From Acinetobacter oleivorans DR1 (GTDB lineage Bacteria > Pseudomonadota > Gammaproteobacteria > Pseudomonadales > Moraxellaceae), in NCBI RefSeq assembly GCF_000196795.1, contig NC_014259.1, forward strand, positions 372,001 through 436,000: a stretch of DNA of 64,000 bases. The letters are read 5' to 3'. Both the position numbers and the translations under genes were made by a program. The notes beneath the pieces are model-generated. The model was not told the origin of the DNA. It saw only the letters and a program-made list of their open reading frames with translations, and did no database searches. Below, in pieces: positions 52,729 through 60,839 of the stretch. Within the stretch, counting starts at the first letter, position 1. Every line of letters starts with the position of its first letter.

Positions 52729-53340
52729 TTATTTTTTTAAAAAATCATCTTTTTGGTAAAGGTGATCCATACGTTCACGTTTGGTTTTTAAATATTGCTC
52801 ATTAAAAGGGTTACGTCCAACCGTTAATGGAACACGGTCAACAACATTAATTCCTTGATCTTTGAGTGCCTGAATTTTCAAAGGATTGTTGGTAATTAAT
52901 TTAACTTCTTTTACTTCTAAATGATCGAGCATGATGCTACACATGTCGTAACGACGTGCATCGGCAGGTAAATTTAAAAGTAAATTAGCATCTACGGTGT
53001 CATGCCCCTGATCTTGTAAAGCATAGGCGCGAATTTTATTTGTAAGCCCAATACCACGACCTTCTTGACGTAAATATAAAATAACGCCTTGGCCTGCCTC
53101 GTTGATGAGCTTTTGAGTTGCCTGCAATTGAGGACCACAGTCGCATTTTAATGATGCAAAGGCATCACCTGTTAAACATTCTGAATGTACACGAACCAAA
53201 ACAGGGCCTGTAGGGGGATTTTCTAACCCTTTAGAAAGTGCCACATGTTCTTCACCTGATACTGGATCTTGAAACACAGAAATATTGAATTCACCAAAAG
53301 CGGTCGGGAGTTTTGATGTTGCAATGAACTCTATAGGCAC
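52729..53340 (-). CDS. ribA: GTP cyclohydrolase II
   Basis: A 203-residue zinc enzyme that opens GTP to the first riboflavin precursor and formate. Zinc Cys ligands are in HSECLTGDAFASLKCDCGPQL; the catalytic region is LYLRQEGRGIGLTNKIRAYALQDQG, and TNNPLKIQALKDQGINVVDRVPLTVGRNPFNEQYLKTK completes the family pattern. The start is GTG (53340), read as MPIEFIATSKLPTAFG; no ATG gives the full first strand. It is a standalone cyclohydrolase, not fused to RibB. Confidence 0.95.
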   Translation of the reverse strand: MPIEFIATSKLPTAFGEFNISVFQDPVSGEEHVALSKGLENPPTGPVLVRVHSECLTGDAFASLKCDCGPQLQATQKLINEAGQGVILYLRQEGRGIGLTNKIRAYALQDQGHDTVDANLLLNLPADARRYDMCSIMLDHLEVKEVKLITNNPLKIQALKDQGINVVDRVPLTVGRNPFNEQYLKTKRERMDHLYQKDDFLKK

Positions 53341-53643
53341 AGATTAACTCATCTTTTAACCGAAAACGGTTTAAAGTATAGCGTAATGCTGGGAGATTGG
53401 TCGAATTGTCATAATCATTTTGCACACTAAGGTTTTCTTTTTTGTATAAAGATGACGATAATAGTTGATAAATAGTCAGATTATTCAGGATAATCTGCCA
53501 ACCATACCCATGATGTATGAGAGACTGCTTTGCATGACCTCGTTCGCAAATGTGGCTGATTGAAGGTGACTTCATTCGATTGTATGATCGACCCATTTTG
53601 ACCCAGCTTAGGATTTGCCAGGCTTATAAAGGCTTTGCCACAT
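53341..53643. other. Divergent control region between ribA and dxs
   Basis: A 303-bp gap with the dxs promoter (TTGAAG at 53560, TATGAT at 53583) and presumably the ribA promoter on the other strand. No riboswitch is recognisable: the conserved FMN-element blocks are not seen upstream of ribA. No convincing ORF. Confidence 0.5.
53560..53588 (+). promoter_or_regulatory. Sigma-70-type promoter for dxs
   Basis: -35 TTGAAG (53560-53565), 17-bp spacer, -10 TATGAT (53583-53588). The predicted start of transcription is near 53595, giving a leader of about 50 nt. Confidence 0.55.
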
Positions 53644-55548
53644 ATGTTGTATACCGAAATTCCAACTCAACGCCCTGTTACGCCATTGTTAGATGCAATT
53701 GATCATCCTCAACAATTACGTCAGCTCGAGCATAGCCAATTGGTTCAAGTGGCTGATGAGTTGCGTCAATATATTTTATATGCAGCAGGCCAGAGTGGTG
53801 GCCATTTCGGTGCTAATCTCGGCGTGGTTGAGCTGACGGTTGCGCTGCATTATTGCTTTAATACACCAAATGACCGATTAGTTTGGGATGTGGGACATCA
53901 GGCGTATCCGCATAAAGTCCTGACAGGTCGTCGTGAGCAGATGACGACGATTCGTTCTAAAAATGGTTTAGCAGCATTTCCAGCCAGAGAAGAATCAGTT
54001 TTTGATACATTCGGCGTAGGGCATTCATCAACAGCAATTTCAGCTGGTTTAGGAATGTCGTTAGCACGTCGCTATCAAAACGACCCATGTGAAGTCGTTT
54101 GTATTGTTGGTGATGGTGCAATGACAGCAGGTATGGCATTTGAAGCCATGAACGATGCTGTTGCACATGATGCTGATTTAATAGTTGTTCTTAATGACAA
54201 TGACATGTCAATTTCTTGTAGTACAGGTGGCTTTGCTAAACATTTGGCTGCAATTTGGGAAAAAGGTCATTTAGTAAATGTAGATGAACATGGTGAGGCT
54301 TACATTCAGCCACATCCAAAATGGACCTATAACTCTCGTTTGCATCAATCTGCAACAGATGCGGCAGATAATTTATTTAAAGCAATTGGTTTTGATTATT
54401 TTGGCCCATTCGATGGCCATGACGTAAATCAACTGGCCCAAGTATTTAATGCTCTCAAGAAGCGTAAAGGCCCACGTTTAGTCCACGTCTATACTAAAAA
54501 AGGTAAAGGTTTCACTCCAGCAGAAGCGGATCCGATTACCTATCATGCAATTAGCAAAATTAATGCAGTCTCGGCAGGTAAAACACCACCTAAATATTCT
54601 GATGTATTTGGTCAGTGGTTATGTGATGAAGCTGCACAAGATGAACGTCTACTTGCGATCACACCAGCGATGTGTGAAGGCTCAGGCATGGTTCAGTTTG
54701 CTAAAGAATTTCCGCAGAGATTTTTTGATGTTGCGATTGCTGAACAGCATGCAGTAACACTTGCTGCAGGAATGGCTTGTGAAGGCTTAAAACCTGTTGT
54801 TGCAATCTATTCAACGTTTTTACAGCGTGGTTACGATCAGCTTATTCACGATGTCGCATTACAAAACCTTGATGTGACTTTCGGAATTGACCGTGCAGGT
54901 TTGGTTGGTGAAGATGGTCCGACTCATGCAGGTGCATATGATTATGCATACATGCGTACAGTGCCAAACATGGTCATCATGGCGCCAAAAGATGAAAATG
55001 AATGCCGTCAGATGCTTCATACAGCCTATGTCTATAATGGACCAGCGGCAGTACGTTACCCACGTGGTGCAGGTGTAGGTGTTGAAATTCAGCAAGAATT
55101 GACTGCTATTGAGTTAGGAAAAGCTGAAATCGTTGCTGAAATTAAATCTGCTTGTGATGAACAGATTACAATTTTAGCATTTGGTAGCCGCGTTATGGTT
55201 GCCATAGAAGCTGCTGAACAATTTGCACAAAAACATGATGTGGGTGTGCGTGTTGTAAATATGCGTTTTGTGAAACCACTTGATGAAAAAATTATTCGTG
55301 ATTTGGCTGAGCACACACATTTATTTGTCACTGTTGAAGAGCATGCCATTATGGGTGGTGCCGGAAGTGCAGTAAATGAGTTCATGGCGCAAGAACAAAT
55401 TGTTAGACCTATCATTAATTTAGGCTTACCAGATTTGTTCTTACAACAGGCTTCACACGGACAAATGTTGCAAGACTGTGGTCTAGACGCTAAGGGTATT
55501 TTGAGCTCAATTGAGAAAGTTTGGATCAAGTTAAACCAGGTCGTTTAA
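53644..55548 (+). CDS. dxs: 1-deoxy-D-xylulose-5-phosphate synthase
   Basis: A 634-residue thiamine-diphosphate enzyme joining pyruvate and glyceraldehyde 3-phosphate at the entry of the MEP isoprenoid pathway. The TPP motif is VGDGAMTAGMAFEAMNDAV through VVLNDNDMSIS. Other blocks: HFGANLGVVELTVALHYCFNTPNDRLVWDVGHQAYPHKVLTGR, then FVAIAEQHAVTLAAGMA, with the conserved Glu, and DRAGLVGEDGPTHAGAYDYAY. The ATG at 53644 is supported by AAAGG about 11 bases upstream; a TTG three codons earlier is the alternative. A terminator hairpin follows. Confidence 0.96.
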   Translation: MLYTEIPTQRPVTPLLDAIDHPQQLRQLEHSQLVQVADELRQYILYAAGQSGGHFGANLGVVELTVALHYCFNTPNDRLVWDVGHQAYPHKVLTGRREQMTTIRSKNGLAAFPAREESVFDTFGVGHSSTAISAGLGMSLARRYQNDPCEVVCIVGDGAMTAGMAFEAMNDAVAHDADLIVVLNDNDMSISCSTGGFAKHLAAIWEKGHLVNVDEHGEAYIQPHPKWTYNSRLHQSATDAADNLFKAIGFDYFGPFDGHDVNQLAQVFNALKKRKGPRLVHVYTKKGKGFTPAEADPITYHAISKINAVSAGKTPPKYSDVFGQWLCDEAAQDERLLAITPAMCEGSGMVQFAKEFPQRFFDVAIAEQHAVTLAAGMACEGLKPVVAIYSTFLQRGYDQLIHDVALQNLDVTFGIDRAGLVGEDGPTHAGAYDYAYMRTVPNMVIMAPKDENECRQMLHTAYVYNGPAAVRYPRGAGVGVEIQQELTAIELGKAEIVAEIKSACDEQITILAFGSRVMVAIEAAEQFAQKHDVGVRVVNMRFVKPLDEKIIRDLAEHTHLFVTVEEHAIMGGAGSAVNEFMAQEQIVRPIINLGLPDLFLQQASHGQMLQDCGLDAKGILSSIEKVWIKLNQVV

Positions 55549-55581
55549 CCCTCAATAAAATTTTTGAAACATTTTCCCCCT

Positions 55582-55621
55582 AAAAGCGCATATATTTGCT
55601 AAAATATTTGCGCTTTTATGC
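55582..55621 (+). terminator. Terminator after dxs
   Basis: A 15-nt stem with one mismatch (55582-55596 with 55603-55617) has a six-base loop; its T-rich end overlaps the start of a possible upstream suhB start codon. This supports the later suhB start. Confidence 0.75.
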
Positions 55622-55665
55622 ATTATTCTTTGTCAAAATCTTCAAATTTGTCTAGTGGGTGTTCA

Positions 55666-56496
55666 ATGGAACCTATGGTGGTTATGGCTGCGCGTGCGGC
55701 TCAAACAGTTGGTCAAGAGCTTTTAAAAGCGCATCAAAATCGTCATAAACTCGATTTACAAGTTGAAGAGAAAGGCATTGATGGCCCAGTAACGCGTGTA
55801 GATCGTTATTTAGAACAGTTAGCGATTGATACGTTACGTAAAAGTTATAAAAACCATAGCTTCTTAGGTGAAGAGTTTGGTTTACAAGAAGGCAAAGGCC
55901 ATGATGCAGAGTGGTGCTGGGTAATTGACCCGCTTGATGGCACACAAAACTTTATTAATGGTTTCCCTCATTTCTGTATTTCAATTGCAGTTCAGCATAA
56001 AGGTGTTACTCAACACGGCGTAATCTACGATCCAGTACGTGATGAGTTATTCTCTGCTAGCCGTGGTCGCGGTGCAGTTATGAATCAACGCCGTATTCGT
56101 GTAAATGTAAAAGATAGTTTAGAAAATACATTCTTGGCAGTAGGCCATCCTTACCGTGCTAAACGTGCTGGCGAAATCGTATCTTATGCAGAGCAGCATT
56201 TCGCATCATTATTAGCTGTTACTGAAGCAGGTGCACAAATCCGTCGTGGTGGTTCAGCTGCTCTAGATTTAGCGTATGTAGCTGCGGGTCGTTTCGATGG
56301 TTTCTTTGAGCTTGGTTTAAAGCCATGGGATATCGCTGCTGGTGAACTTATTCTTAAAGAAGCGGGCGGTGTAGTTGTTGACGCACGTGGTGGTAATAAC
56401 TCACTTGAAAATGGTCAAGTACTCGCATGTTCGCTTAAACTGCTAAAACCTTTAATGCAAACAGTTGTTCCAGCTTGGGATAAAGCTGCAAAATAA
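55666..56496 (+). CDS. suhB: Inositol-1-monophosphatase SuhB
   Basis: A 276-residue Mg-dependent phosphatase that also acts in ribosomal antitermination in E. coli. Motifs: GEEFGLQEGKGHDAEWCWVIDPLDGTQNFINGFPHF (metal ligands Glu and the DPLDGT core) and GGSAALDLAYVAAGRFDGFFELGLKPWDIAAGELILKEAGG (the W-D-x-A-A-G motif). MEPMVVMAARAAQTVGQ is the family-typical start, so the ATG at 55666 is chosen over the one at 55618, which sits directly on the dxs terminator without a ribosome binding site. Confidence 0.94.
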   Translation: MEPMVVMAARAAQTVGQELLKAHQNRHKLDLQVEEKGIDGPVTRVDRYLEQLAIDTLRKSYKNHSFLGEEFGLQEGKGHDAEWCWVIDPLDGTQNFINGFPHFCISIAVQHKGVTQHGVIYDPVRDELFSASRGRGAVMNQRRIRVNVKDSLENTFLAVGHPYRAKRAGEIVSYAEQHFASLLAVTEAGAQIRRGGSAALDLAYVAAGRFDGFFELGLKPWDIAAGELILKEAGGVVVDARGGNNSLENGQVLACSLKLLKPLMQTVVPAWDKAAK

Positions 56497-56513
56497 TTTG
56501 GTTCATTATTAAT

Positions 56514-56542
56514 AAAACCCTCTGTAATCAGAGGGTTTTATG
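56514..56542 (+). terminator. Terminator after suhB
   Basis: A perfect 11-bp stem AAAACCCTCTG/CAGAGGGTTTT (56514-56524 with 56529-56539) with a TAAT loop. Confidence 0.9.
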
Positions 56543-56603
56543 TTTTAAATAAAGATTAAAATTAAGTTAATTCAAGAAATATGCATAAAGTTGATTAAAA
56601 AAG

Positions 56604-56631
56604 GTGACTTTTAAATTATTTCTGCTATAAT
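56604..56631 (+). promoter_or_regulatory. Promoter of the DEAD-box helicase leader
   Basis: -10 TATAAT (56626-56631) preceded by TGC (extended -10), with GTGACT (56604-56609) as a partial -35 at 16 bp. The expected start is near 56638. Confidence 0.65.
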
Positions 56632-56637
56632 CCGCCA

Positions 56638-56904
56638 ACGCACTTAAATTTCCGTTCATTACCTGAACATTCTGTTCTATTCATTGTAAGCGCACGCTGT
56701 CCATAGAGAGGACCATTACTTGCGCCCCAATCGCTCAGCGATTCTTCAGGTTCGGCCGTAATCAAGCGTGCGTTTAGTCCACATCGTCGTTACTCGGATT
56801 GCTGCTGAAAAAACGTTTCAGCTAATTTTGCTTTGCCGCTTTTTGCCGATGTCTATTTTTTTGTATTTATTAAAAATGGAGCACCCACAAGGGTGAAACT
56901 CTCT
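56638..56904 (+). ncRNA. Structured 5' leader of the DEAD-box helicase (candidate cis-regulatory RNA)
   Basis: About 267 nt between a strong promoter and the start codon. P1, a 12-bp long-range stem, pairs 56687-56698 with 56765-56776 (one G-U). Within it lie P2 (56699-56702 with 56710-56713), starting directly after P1, and P3 (56715-56719 with 56758-56762) enclosing P4 (56729-56733 with 56739-56743): a multi-helix junction. Downstream is a 7-bp hairpin (56804-56810 with 56816-56822) followed by a U-rich tract, like an intrinsic terminator. Last, CACCC-ACAA-GGGTG (56882-56895) covers the likely ribosome binding site. No Rfam family is recognised. Structure is read by eye, not computed. Confidence 0.5.
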
Positions 56905-58839
56905 ATGAGCAAAACTTTTGCCGAATTTTCTTTGCATGAAACCTTACAACAAGCGCTTGAAGGTTTAGGTTTTACTGCCCCGACTCCTGTGCAAGAACAA
57001 GCAATTCCTGCTGCTTTAGAAGGTAAAGACCTTCTTGTATCAAGCCAAACTGGCTCTGGTAAAACTGCTGCATTCTTACTCCCAACATTAAATGCTTTAG
57101 CTGGTCAAGAAACTGTTGTACCGTTCAAAGACCGTATGAAAGCAGTAACTCAACCGAATATCTTGGTAATTTCACCAACTCGTGAATTGGCTCAGCAAGT
57201 AAGTCAAGATGCAATTGCATTTGTACGTCACATGAAAGGTGTTCGTATTGCTGCCATTATGGGTGGTATGCCATTTGCAAAACAAATTCAACAATTAAAA
57301 GGCGCGCAAGTTGTTGTTGCAACACCTGGTCGTTTACTTGACTTGGTAAATCGTCGTCAAATTAAATTAGATCAAGTAGATGCTTTAATCGTTGATGAAG
57401 CGGACCGTATGCTTGACCTAGGTTTCTCTGAAGACTTAGAAGCAATTAGTGAATTAGCGGCTAACCGTAAACAAACATTAATGTTCTCTGCAACATTTGC
57501 TGACCGTATTATTCGTCTTGCATCATGCATGATGAAAGATCCTATGCGTATCGCAATTGAAACAGGTCATTCAACCAATACTGATATTACGCAAACATTG
57601 CATTGGACTGATGGCTTCGAACATAAGAAAAAATTACTTACCCATTGGTTAAGTGATGAAAACTTAGATCAAGCTGTTGTTTTTGCTAGTACGCAAGAAG
57701 ATACAGATATGTTGGCAGAAGAACTTGCTGAAGCAGGTCATTCTGTAGTTGCACTTCATGGTGCAATGCCACAAACAGTTCGTAACCGTCGTTTACGTAG
57801 TATTCGTGAAGGTCGTGCAAAAATCTTAGTTGCAACTGACGTTGCTGCTCGCGGTCTTGATGTTCCGACAATCTCTCACGTAATTAACTTCGGTCTTCCG
57901 ATGAAGCATGAAGATTATGTACACCGTATTGGTCGTACAGGTCGTGCTGGTCGTACTGGTCAAGCAATTACTTTAGCGACTTATCGTGAACGCGGTAAGA
58001 TTCGTGCACTTGAAGAATATTTAGAAGCGCGTTTAAGTGTTTCAGAAATTGAAGGCTTAGAGCCATCTCCACCTCCTGCTCGTTCAGGTCGTGATGGCGG
58101 TGGTCGTGGTCGTGGCGGTAATGGCGGTAGCCGTGATGGTCGTCGTGGTGGCGGCGGTTTCGGTGGCGGTCGTCGTTTTGAAGGCGAAAGCAATTTCAAA
58201 CGCCGTGAAGGTGGTCGTGATGACCGTCCACGTCGTAGCTTCGATGATAAACCACGTGGTGAGCGTCCAGCATTTGGTGGTGAAGATCGTCCACGTCGCG
58301 AGTTCAATTCAGACCGTCCACGTCGTGAAGGTGGTTTTGAAGATCGTCCACGTCGTGAGTTCGGTTCAGATCGTCCGCGTCGCGAAGGTGGTTTCAATGA
58401 TAAACCACGTTTTGACTCGAATGATGACAACCGTGGTAATCGCGTAGATTATAAACCACGTCGCGAAAGTGGTTTTGGTGACCGTCCAAAACGTAGCTTC
58501 GGTGGTGAAGATCGTCCGCGTCGTAGTTTTGATGACAAACCACGTGGCGAGCGTCCAGCGTTTGGTGGTGAAGATCGTCCACGTCGTAGCTTCGATGATA
58601 AACCACGTGGTGAACGTCCAGCGTTCGGTGGTGAAGATCGTCCGCGTCGCGAGTTCAACTCAGATCGTCCACGTCGTGAAGGCGGTTTCAGCGATAAGCC
58701 ACGTCGTAGCTTCGATGACAAACCACGTGGTGAACGTCCAGCGTTTGGTGAAGATCGTCCAAAACGTAGCTTTGGTGGTGAAGATCGTCCGCGTCGTAGT
58801 TTTGATGACAAACCGCCGCGTCGTAAATTCGACCGCTAA
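56905..58839 (+). CDS. DEAD-box RNA helicase with RG/RPRR repeat tail
   Basis: A 644-residue ATP-dependent RNA helicase of the RhlE/SrmB-like group. Core motifs: FAEFSLHETLQQALEGLGFTAPTPVQEQAI (Q motif), SSQTGSGKTAAFLLP (I), SPTRELAQQ (Ia), ATPGRLLDL (Ib), VDEADRMLD (II), SATFADR (III), VVFASTQEDTD (IV), ATDVAARGLDVPTISHVINF (V) and HRIGRTGRAGRTG (VI). After about residue 388 comes a 257-residue disordered tail, Gly/Arg-rich and then RPRR/DDKPRGERPAFG repeats, likely for RNA binding. The ATG at 56905 begins MSKTFAEF as in relatives. Leader autoregulation is discussed under the leader entry. Probable role: ribosome assembly or mRNA turnover, cold response. Confidence 0.93.
   Translation: MSKTFAEFSLHETLQQALEGLGFTAPTPVQEQAIPAALEGKDLLVSSQTGSGKTAAFLLPTLNALAGQETVVPFKDRMKAVTQPNILVISPTRELAQQVSQDAIAFVRHMKGVRIAAIMGGMPFAKQIQQLKGAQVVVATPGRLLDLVNRRQIKLDQVDALIVDEADRMLDLGFSEDLEAISELAANRKQTLMFSATFADRIIRLASCMMKDPMRIAIETGHSTNTDITQTLHWTDGFEHKKKLLTHWLSDENLDQAVVFASTQEDTDMLAEELAEAGHSVVALHGAMPQTVRNRRLRSIREGRAKILVATDVAARGLDVPTISHVINFGLPMKHEDYVHRIGRTGRAGRTGQAITLATYRERGKIRALEEYLEARLSVSEIEGLEPSPPPARSGRDGGGRGRGGNGGSRDGRRGGGGFGGGRRFEGESNFKRREGGRDDRPRRSFDDKPRGERPAFGGEDRPRREFNSDRPRREGGFEDRPRREFGSDRPRREGGFNDKPRFDSNDDNRGNRVDYKPRRESGFGDRPKRSFGGEDRPRRSFDDKPRGERPAFGGEDRPRRSFDDKPRGERPAFGGEDRPRREFNSDRPRREGGFSDKPRRSFDDKPRGERPAFGEDRPKRSFGGEDRPRRSFDDKPPRRKFDR
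58200..58838 (+). repeat. In-frame repeats in the helicase tail
   Basis: Repeated units coding RPRR-type blocks. The block SFDDKPRGERPAFG occurs four times, with a fifth truncated copy at the end, and RPRRE/REGGF blocks are interspersed. DNA copies are near-identical, so the array could expand or contract. Confidence 0.85.
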
Positions 58840-58854
58840 TCAATATTTAGTTTG

Positions 58855-58886
58855 AAAAAAGGCCAGTAAAATACTGGCCTTTTTTA
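58855..58886 (+). terminator. Terminator after the helicase gene
   Basis: The stem GGCCAGTA/TACTGGCC (58861-58868 with 58872-58879) is extended by A and T tracts. Confidence 0.92.
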
Positions 58887-58944
58887 TTTTTCAGTTTTGT
58901 TATAAACTAATAAAATGTGAATTGGTTCAATTTTTTATTAAATA

Positions 58945-59154
58945 ATGCGTAAAAGTAAGCGAAAAGAAACAATAATGGCACAGTTGAAGAACCTTCTGGT
59001 TCAGCATGGGTTGCCTTATCTTTTTATTGCACTCGTTTTGTGTAATGGGGTTTACTTCGCCTACGCTTTTATAAATGGAAGTTCTGTTGAGCAATTCCAA
59101 GCCTCTGAATTGACCTCTTTTTACGAACATACTTCTTCGAATTCTCTCAAGTAA
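58945..59154 (+). CDS. Small single-helix membrane protein, 69 residues
   Basis: A basic N terminus MRKSKRKETIMAQLKNLL, one transmembrane helix (about 24-44, LPYLFIALVLCNGVYFAYAF), and a short polar C-terminal part, so N-in topology is predicted. A shorter start at the ATG at 58975 (59 residues) is equally possible; neither has a clear ribosome binding site. It sits upstream of the mla promoter and is not clearly part of that operon. No family known to me. Confidence 0.5.
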   Translation: MRKSKRKETIMAQLKNLLVQHGLPYLFIALVLCNGVYFAYAFINGSSVEQFQASELTSFYEHTSSNSLK

Positions 59155-59201
59155 GTTAGCTTTGCTTTTGTCAAAATTACAACAAGTTTGCTAATTTTCA
59201 G

Positions 59202-59210
59202 TGTTATAGT
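59202..59210 (+). promoter_or_regulatory. Extended -10 promoter for the mla operon
   Basis: TGT-TATAGT (TG plus -10 at 59205-59210) lies 34 bp upstream of the mlaF start codon. No good -35 is seen, which extended -10 promoters do not require. Confidence 0.45.
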
Positions 59211-59244
59211 ATGCGTGCATAAAAGTGCAGGAACGATTGCCATT

Positions 59245-60063
59245 ATGAATAATAAAACTCCTCTCTCGACTCAACCGCTTATTGAAGTAAAGAACTTGAG
59301 TTTTAATCGAGGGGAACGCGTCATTTATGACAATATTAGTTTAAATATACGTCGAGGCCAGATTACGGCCATTATGGGACCTTCTGGTACAGGTAAAACA
59401 ACTTTATTACGTCTGATTGGTGGACAATTAGTTCCAGATCAGGGGGAAGTTTTACTCGACGCTAAAGATATTGCCAAAATGTCTCGTCAGGAACTTTTTT
59501 CCGCTCGTGCACGTATGGGAATGTTATTTCAGAGTGGAGCTCTATTTACGGATATGTCCGTTTATGAAAATGTGGCGTTTCCAATCCGAGCGCACACAAA
59601 GCTTCCTGAAAATCTCATTGCTGAACTGGTTGCATTAAAACTTGAATCGGTGGGTCTACGTGGTTCTGAACAATTAATGCCGACAGAACTTTCAGGTGGT
59701 ATGAATCGTCGTGTAGCATTGGCTCGCGCGATTGCACTTGATCCCGATTTAATCATGTACGATGAACCTTTTGCTGGTCAAGACCCAATTGTGAAAGGAG
59801 TTTTGACACGTTTAATTCGTTCACTACGTGAAGCATTAGATTTAACAACAATTATTGTTTCGCATGATGTTGCAGAAACATTATCGATTGCTGACTACAT
59901 CTATGTGGTAGCTGAAGGAAAAATTCAGGGAGAGGGTACACCTGAAGAGTTGCAAAAACATGCTTCTCCATTTGTACACCAATTCTTAACAGGTTCGGCA
60001 GAAGGACCAGTTGAATACCAGTTTAGTCATCTAGCTTATTTAAATAACGAGGTTCGTCCATGA
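59245..60063 (+). CDS. mlaF: Phospholipid ABC transporter ATPase MlaF
   Basis: A 272-residue ATPase of the MlaFEDB complex, which moves phospholipid between the inner membrane and MlaC. Motifs: GPSGTGKTTLLRLIGG (Walker A), the Q-loop MLFQSGALFTD, LSGGMNRRVALARAIAL (signature), LIMYDEPFAGQDPI (Walker B) and VSHDVAETL (H-loop). The ATG at 59245 follows AGGA at 12 bases; 19 upstream codons from TTG 59188 are rejected. It overlaps mlaE by four bases (ATGA), so they are coupled. Confidence 0.95.
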   Translation: MNNKTPLSTQPLIEVKNLSFNRGERVIYDNISLNIRRGQITAIMGPSGTGKTTLLRLIGGQLVPDQGEVLLDAKDIAKMSRQELFSARARMGMLFQSGALFTDMSVYENVAFPIRAHTKLPENLIAELVALKLESVGLRGSEQLMPTELSGGMNRRVALARAIALDPDLIMYDEPFAGQDPIVKGVLTRLIRSLREALDLTTIIVSHDVAETLSIADYIYVVAEGKIQGEGTPEELQKHASPFVHQFLTGSAEGPVEYQFSHLAYLNNEVRP

Positions 60064-60839
60064 ATACGATTGCCTGGTTAGGTAGACTCGTTATTGAGCG
60101 GATTCGAGGCATTGGTGCTGCGGCACATATGCTCTTGCAGATTATTTTTTCACTTCCTAGCAAGGGTGGTTTTGGTCGTTTTGGTTACCAAATGCACCGC
60201 GTAGGTGTGATGTCCTTACTTATTATTACCGTTTCTGGTTTGTTTATTGGTGCGGTTCTTGGCTTGCAGATGTATAGCATTTTGGTCACTTTCGGTGCTG
60301 AGTCAATGTTGGGTACAGCGATTTCGTTAACCCTACTCCGTGAGCTTGCTTCTGTGGTTGCTGCATTGCTATTTGCAGGACGAGCAGGTTCTGCATTGAC
60401 TGCCGAAATTGGTTCAATGAAGCAAAGCGAACAGCTTGCCAGTATGGAAATGATCGGGGTTGACCCTTTAAAGCAAATCGTATCACCACGTCTTTGGGCT
60501 GGTATTGTCAGTTTGCCAATGTTAACTGTGATATTTGCCGCCATTGGGATTATTGGTGGCAAGATGGTCGGTGTTGACTTTTTAGGTGCTGATGAAGGCT
60601 CCTTCTGGAGTGGCATGCAAAATACAGTGCGTTTCGGGCATGACATTATCAATGGCACGATTATTAAAAGTATTGTTTTTGCTTTGATTTGTACATGGGT
60701 CGCTGTTTATCAAGGCTATGCTTGTGATCCGACACCAGAAGGCATTGCAACGGCAATGACCCGGACGGTTGTGTATTCTTCATTATGTGTTTTAGGTTTT
60801 GATTTCGTGTTGACTGCGGTCATGTTCGGAGGGATTTAA
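60060..60839 (+). CDS. mlaE: Phospholipid ABC transporter permease MlaE
   Basis: A 259-residue MlaE-type permease with about five membrane helices. Family blocks: VGVMSLLIITVSGLFIGAVLGLQ, LTLLRELASVVAALLFAGRAGSALTAEIGSMKQSEQLASMEMIGVDPLKQIVSPRLWAG, and FGHDIINGTIIKSIVFALICTWVAVYQGYACDPTPEGIATAMTRTVV. It starts at an ATG inside the mlaF stop region and ends TAATG with mlaD, so the first three mla genes are translationally coupled. Confidence 0.95.
   Translation: MNTIAWLGRLVIERIRGIGAAAHMLLQIIFSLPSKGGFGRFGYQMHRVGVMSLLIITVSGLFIGAVLGLQMYSILVTFGAESMLGTAISLTLLRELASVVAALLFAGRAGSALTAEIGSMKQSEQLASMEMIGVDPLKQIVSPRLWAGIVSLPMLTVIFAAIGIIGGKMVGVDFLGADEGSFWSGMQNTVRFGHDIINGTIIKSIVFALICTWVAVYQGYACDPTPEGIATAMTRTVVYSSLCVLGFDFVLTAVMFGGI

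Larger units (their letters stand above)
56497..56904 (+). other. Gap upstream of the DEAD-box helicase: suhB terminator, promoter and structured leader
   Basis: A 408-bp region with three parts: a terminator (56514-56542), a promoter (56604-56631) and an untranslated leader (about 56638-56904). The leader is richer in GC and far more structured than other gaps in this window. An in-frame extension of the helicase upstream to 56833 contains no good start and runs through the last leader hairpin, so it is not coding. Confidence 0.7.

Noticed and set aside
53341..53643. FMN riboswitch upstream of ribA
   Set aside because: The gap lacks the conserved FMN-element blocks when read on the minus strand.
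55618..55665. Longer suhB start with 16 extra residues
   Set aside because: The ATG at 55618 directly follows the dxs terminator stem and has no ribosome binding site; the family start is at 55666.
58200..58838. CRISPR-like or satellite repeats
   Set aside because: In-frame coding repeats of the helicase tail.
57981..58855. Several long antisense and alternative-frame ORFs across the helicase tail
   Set aside because: They follow from the repetitive CGT/GGT/GAT-rich codons of the RPRR repeats; they have no ribosome binding sites and read as low-complexity sequence.
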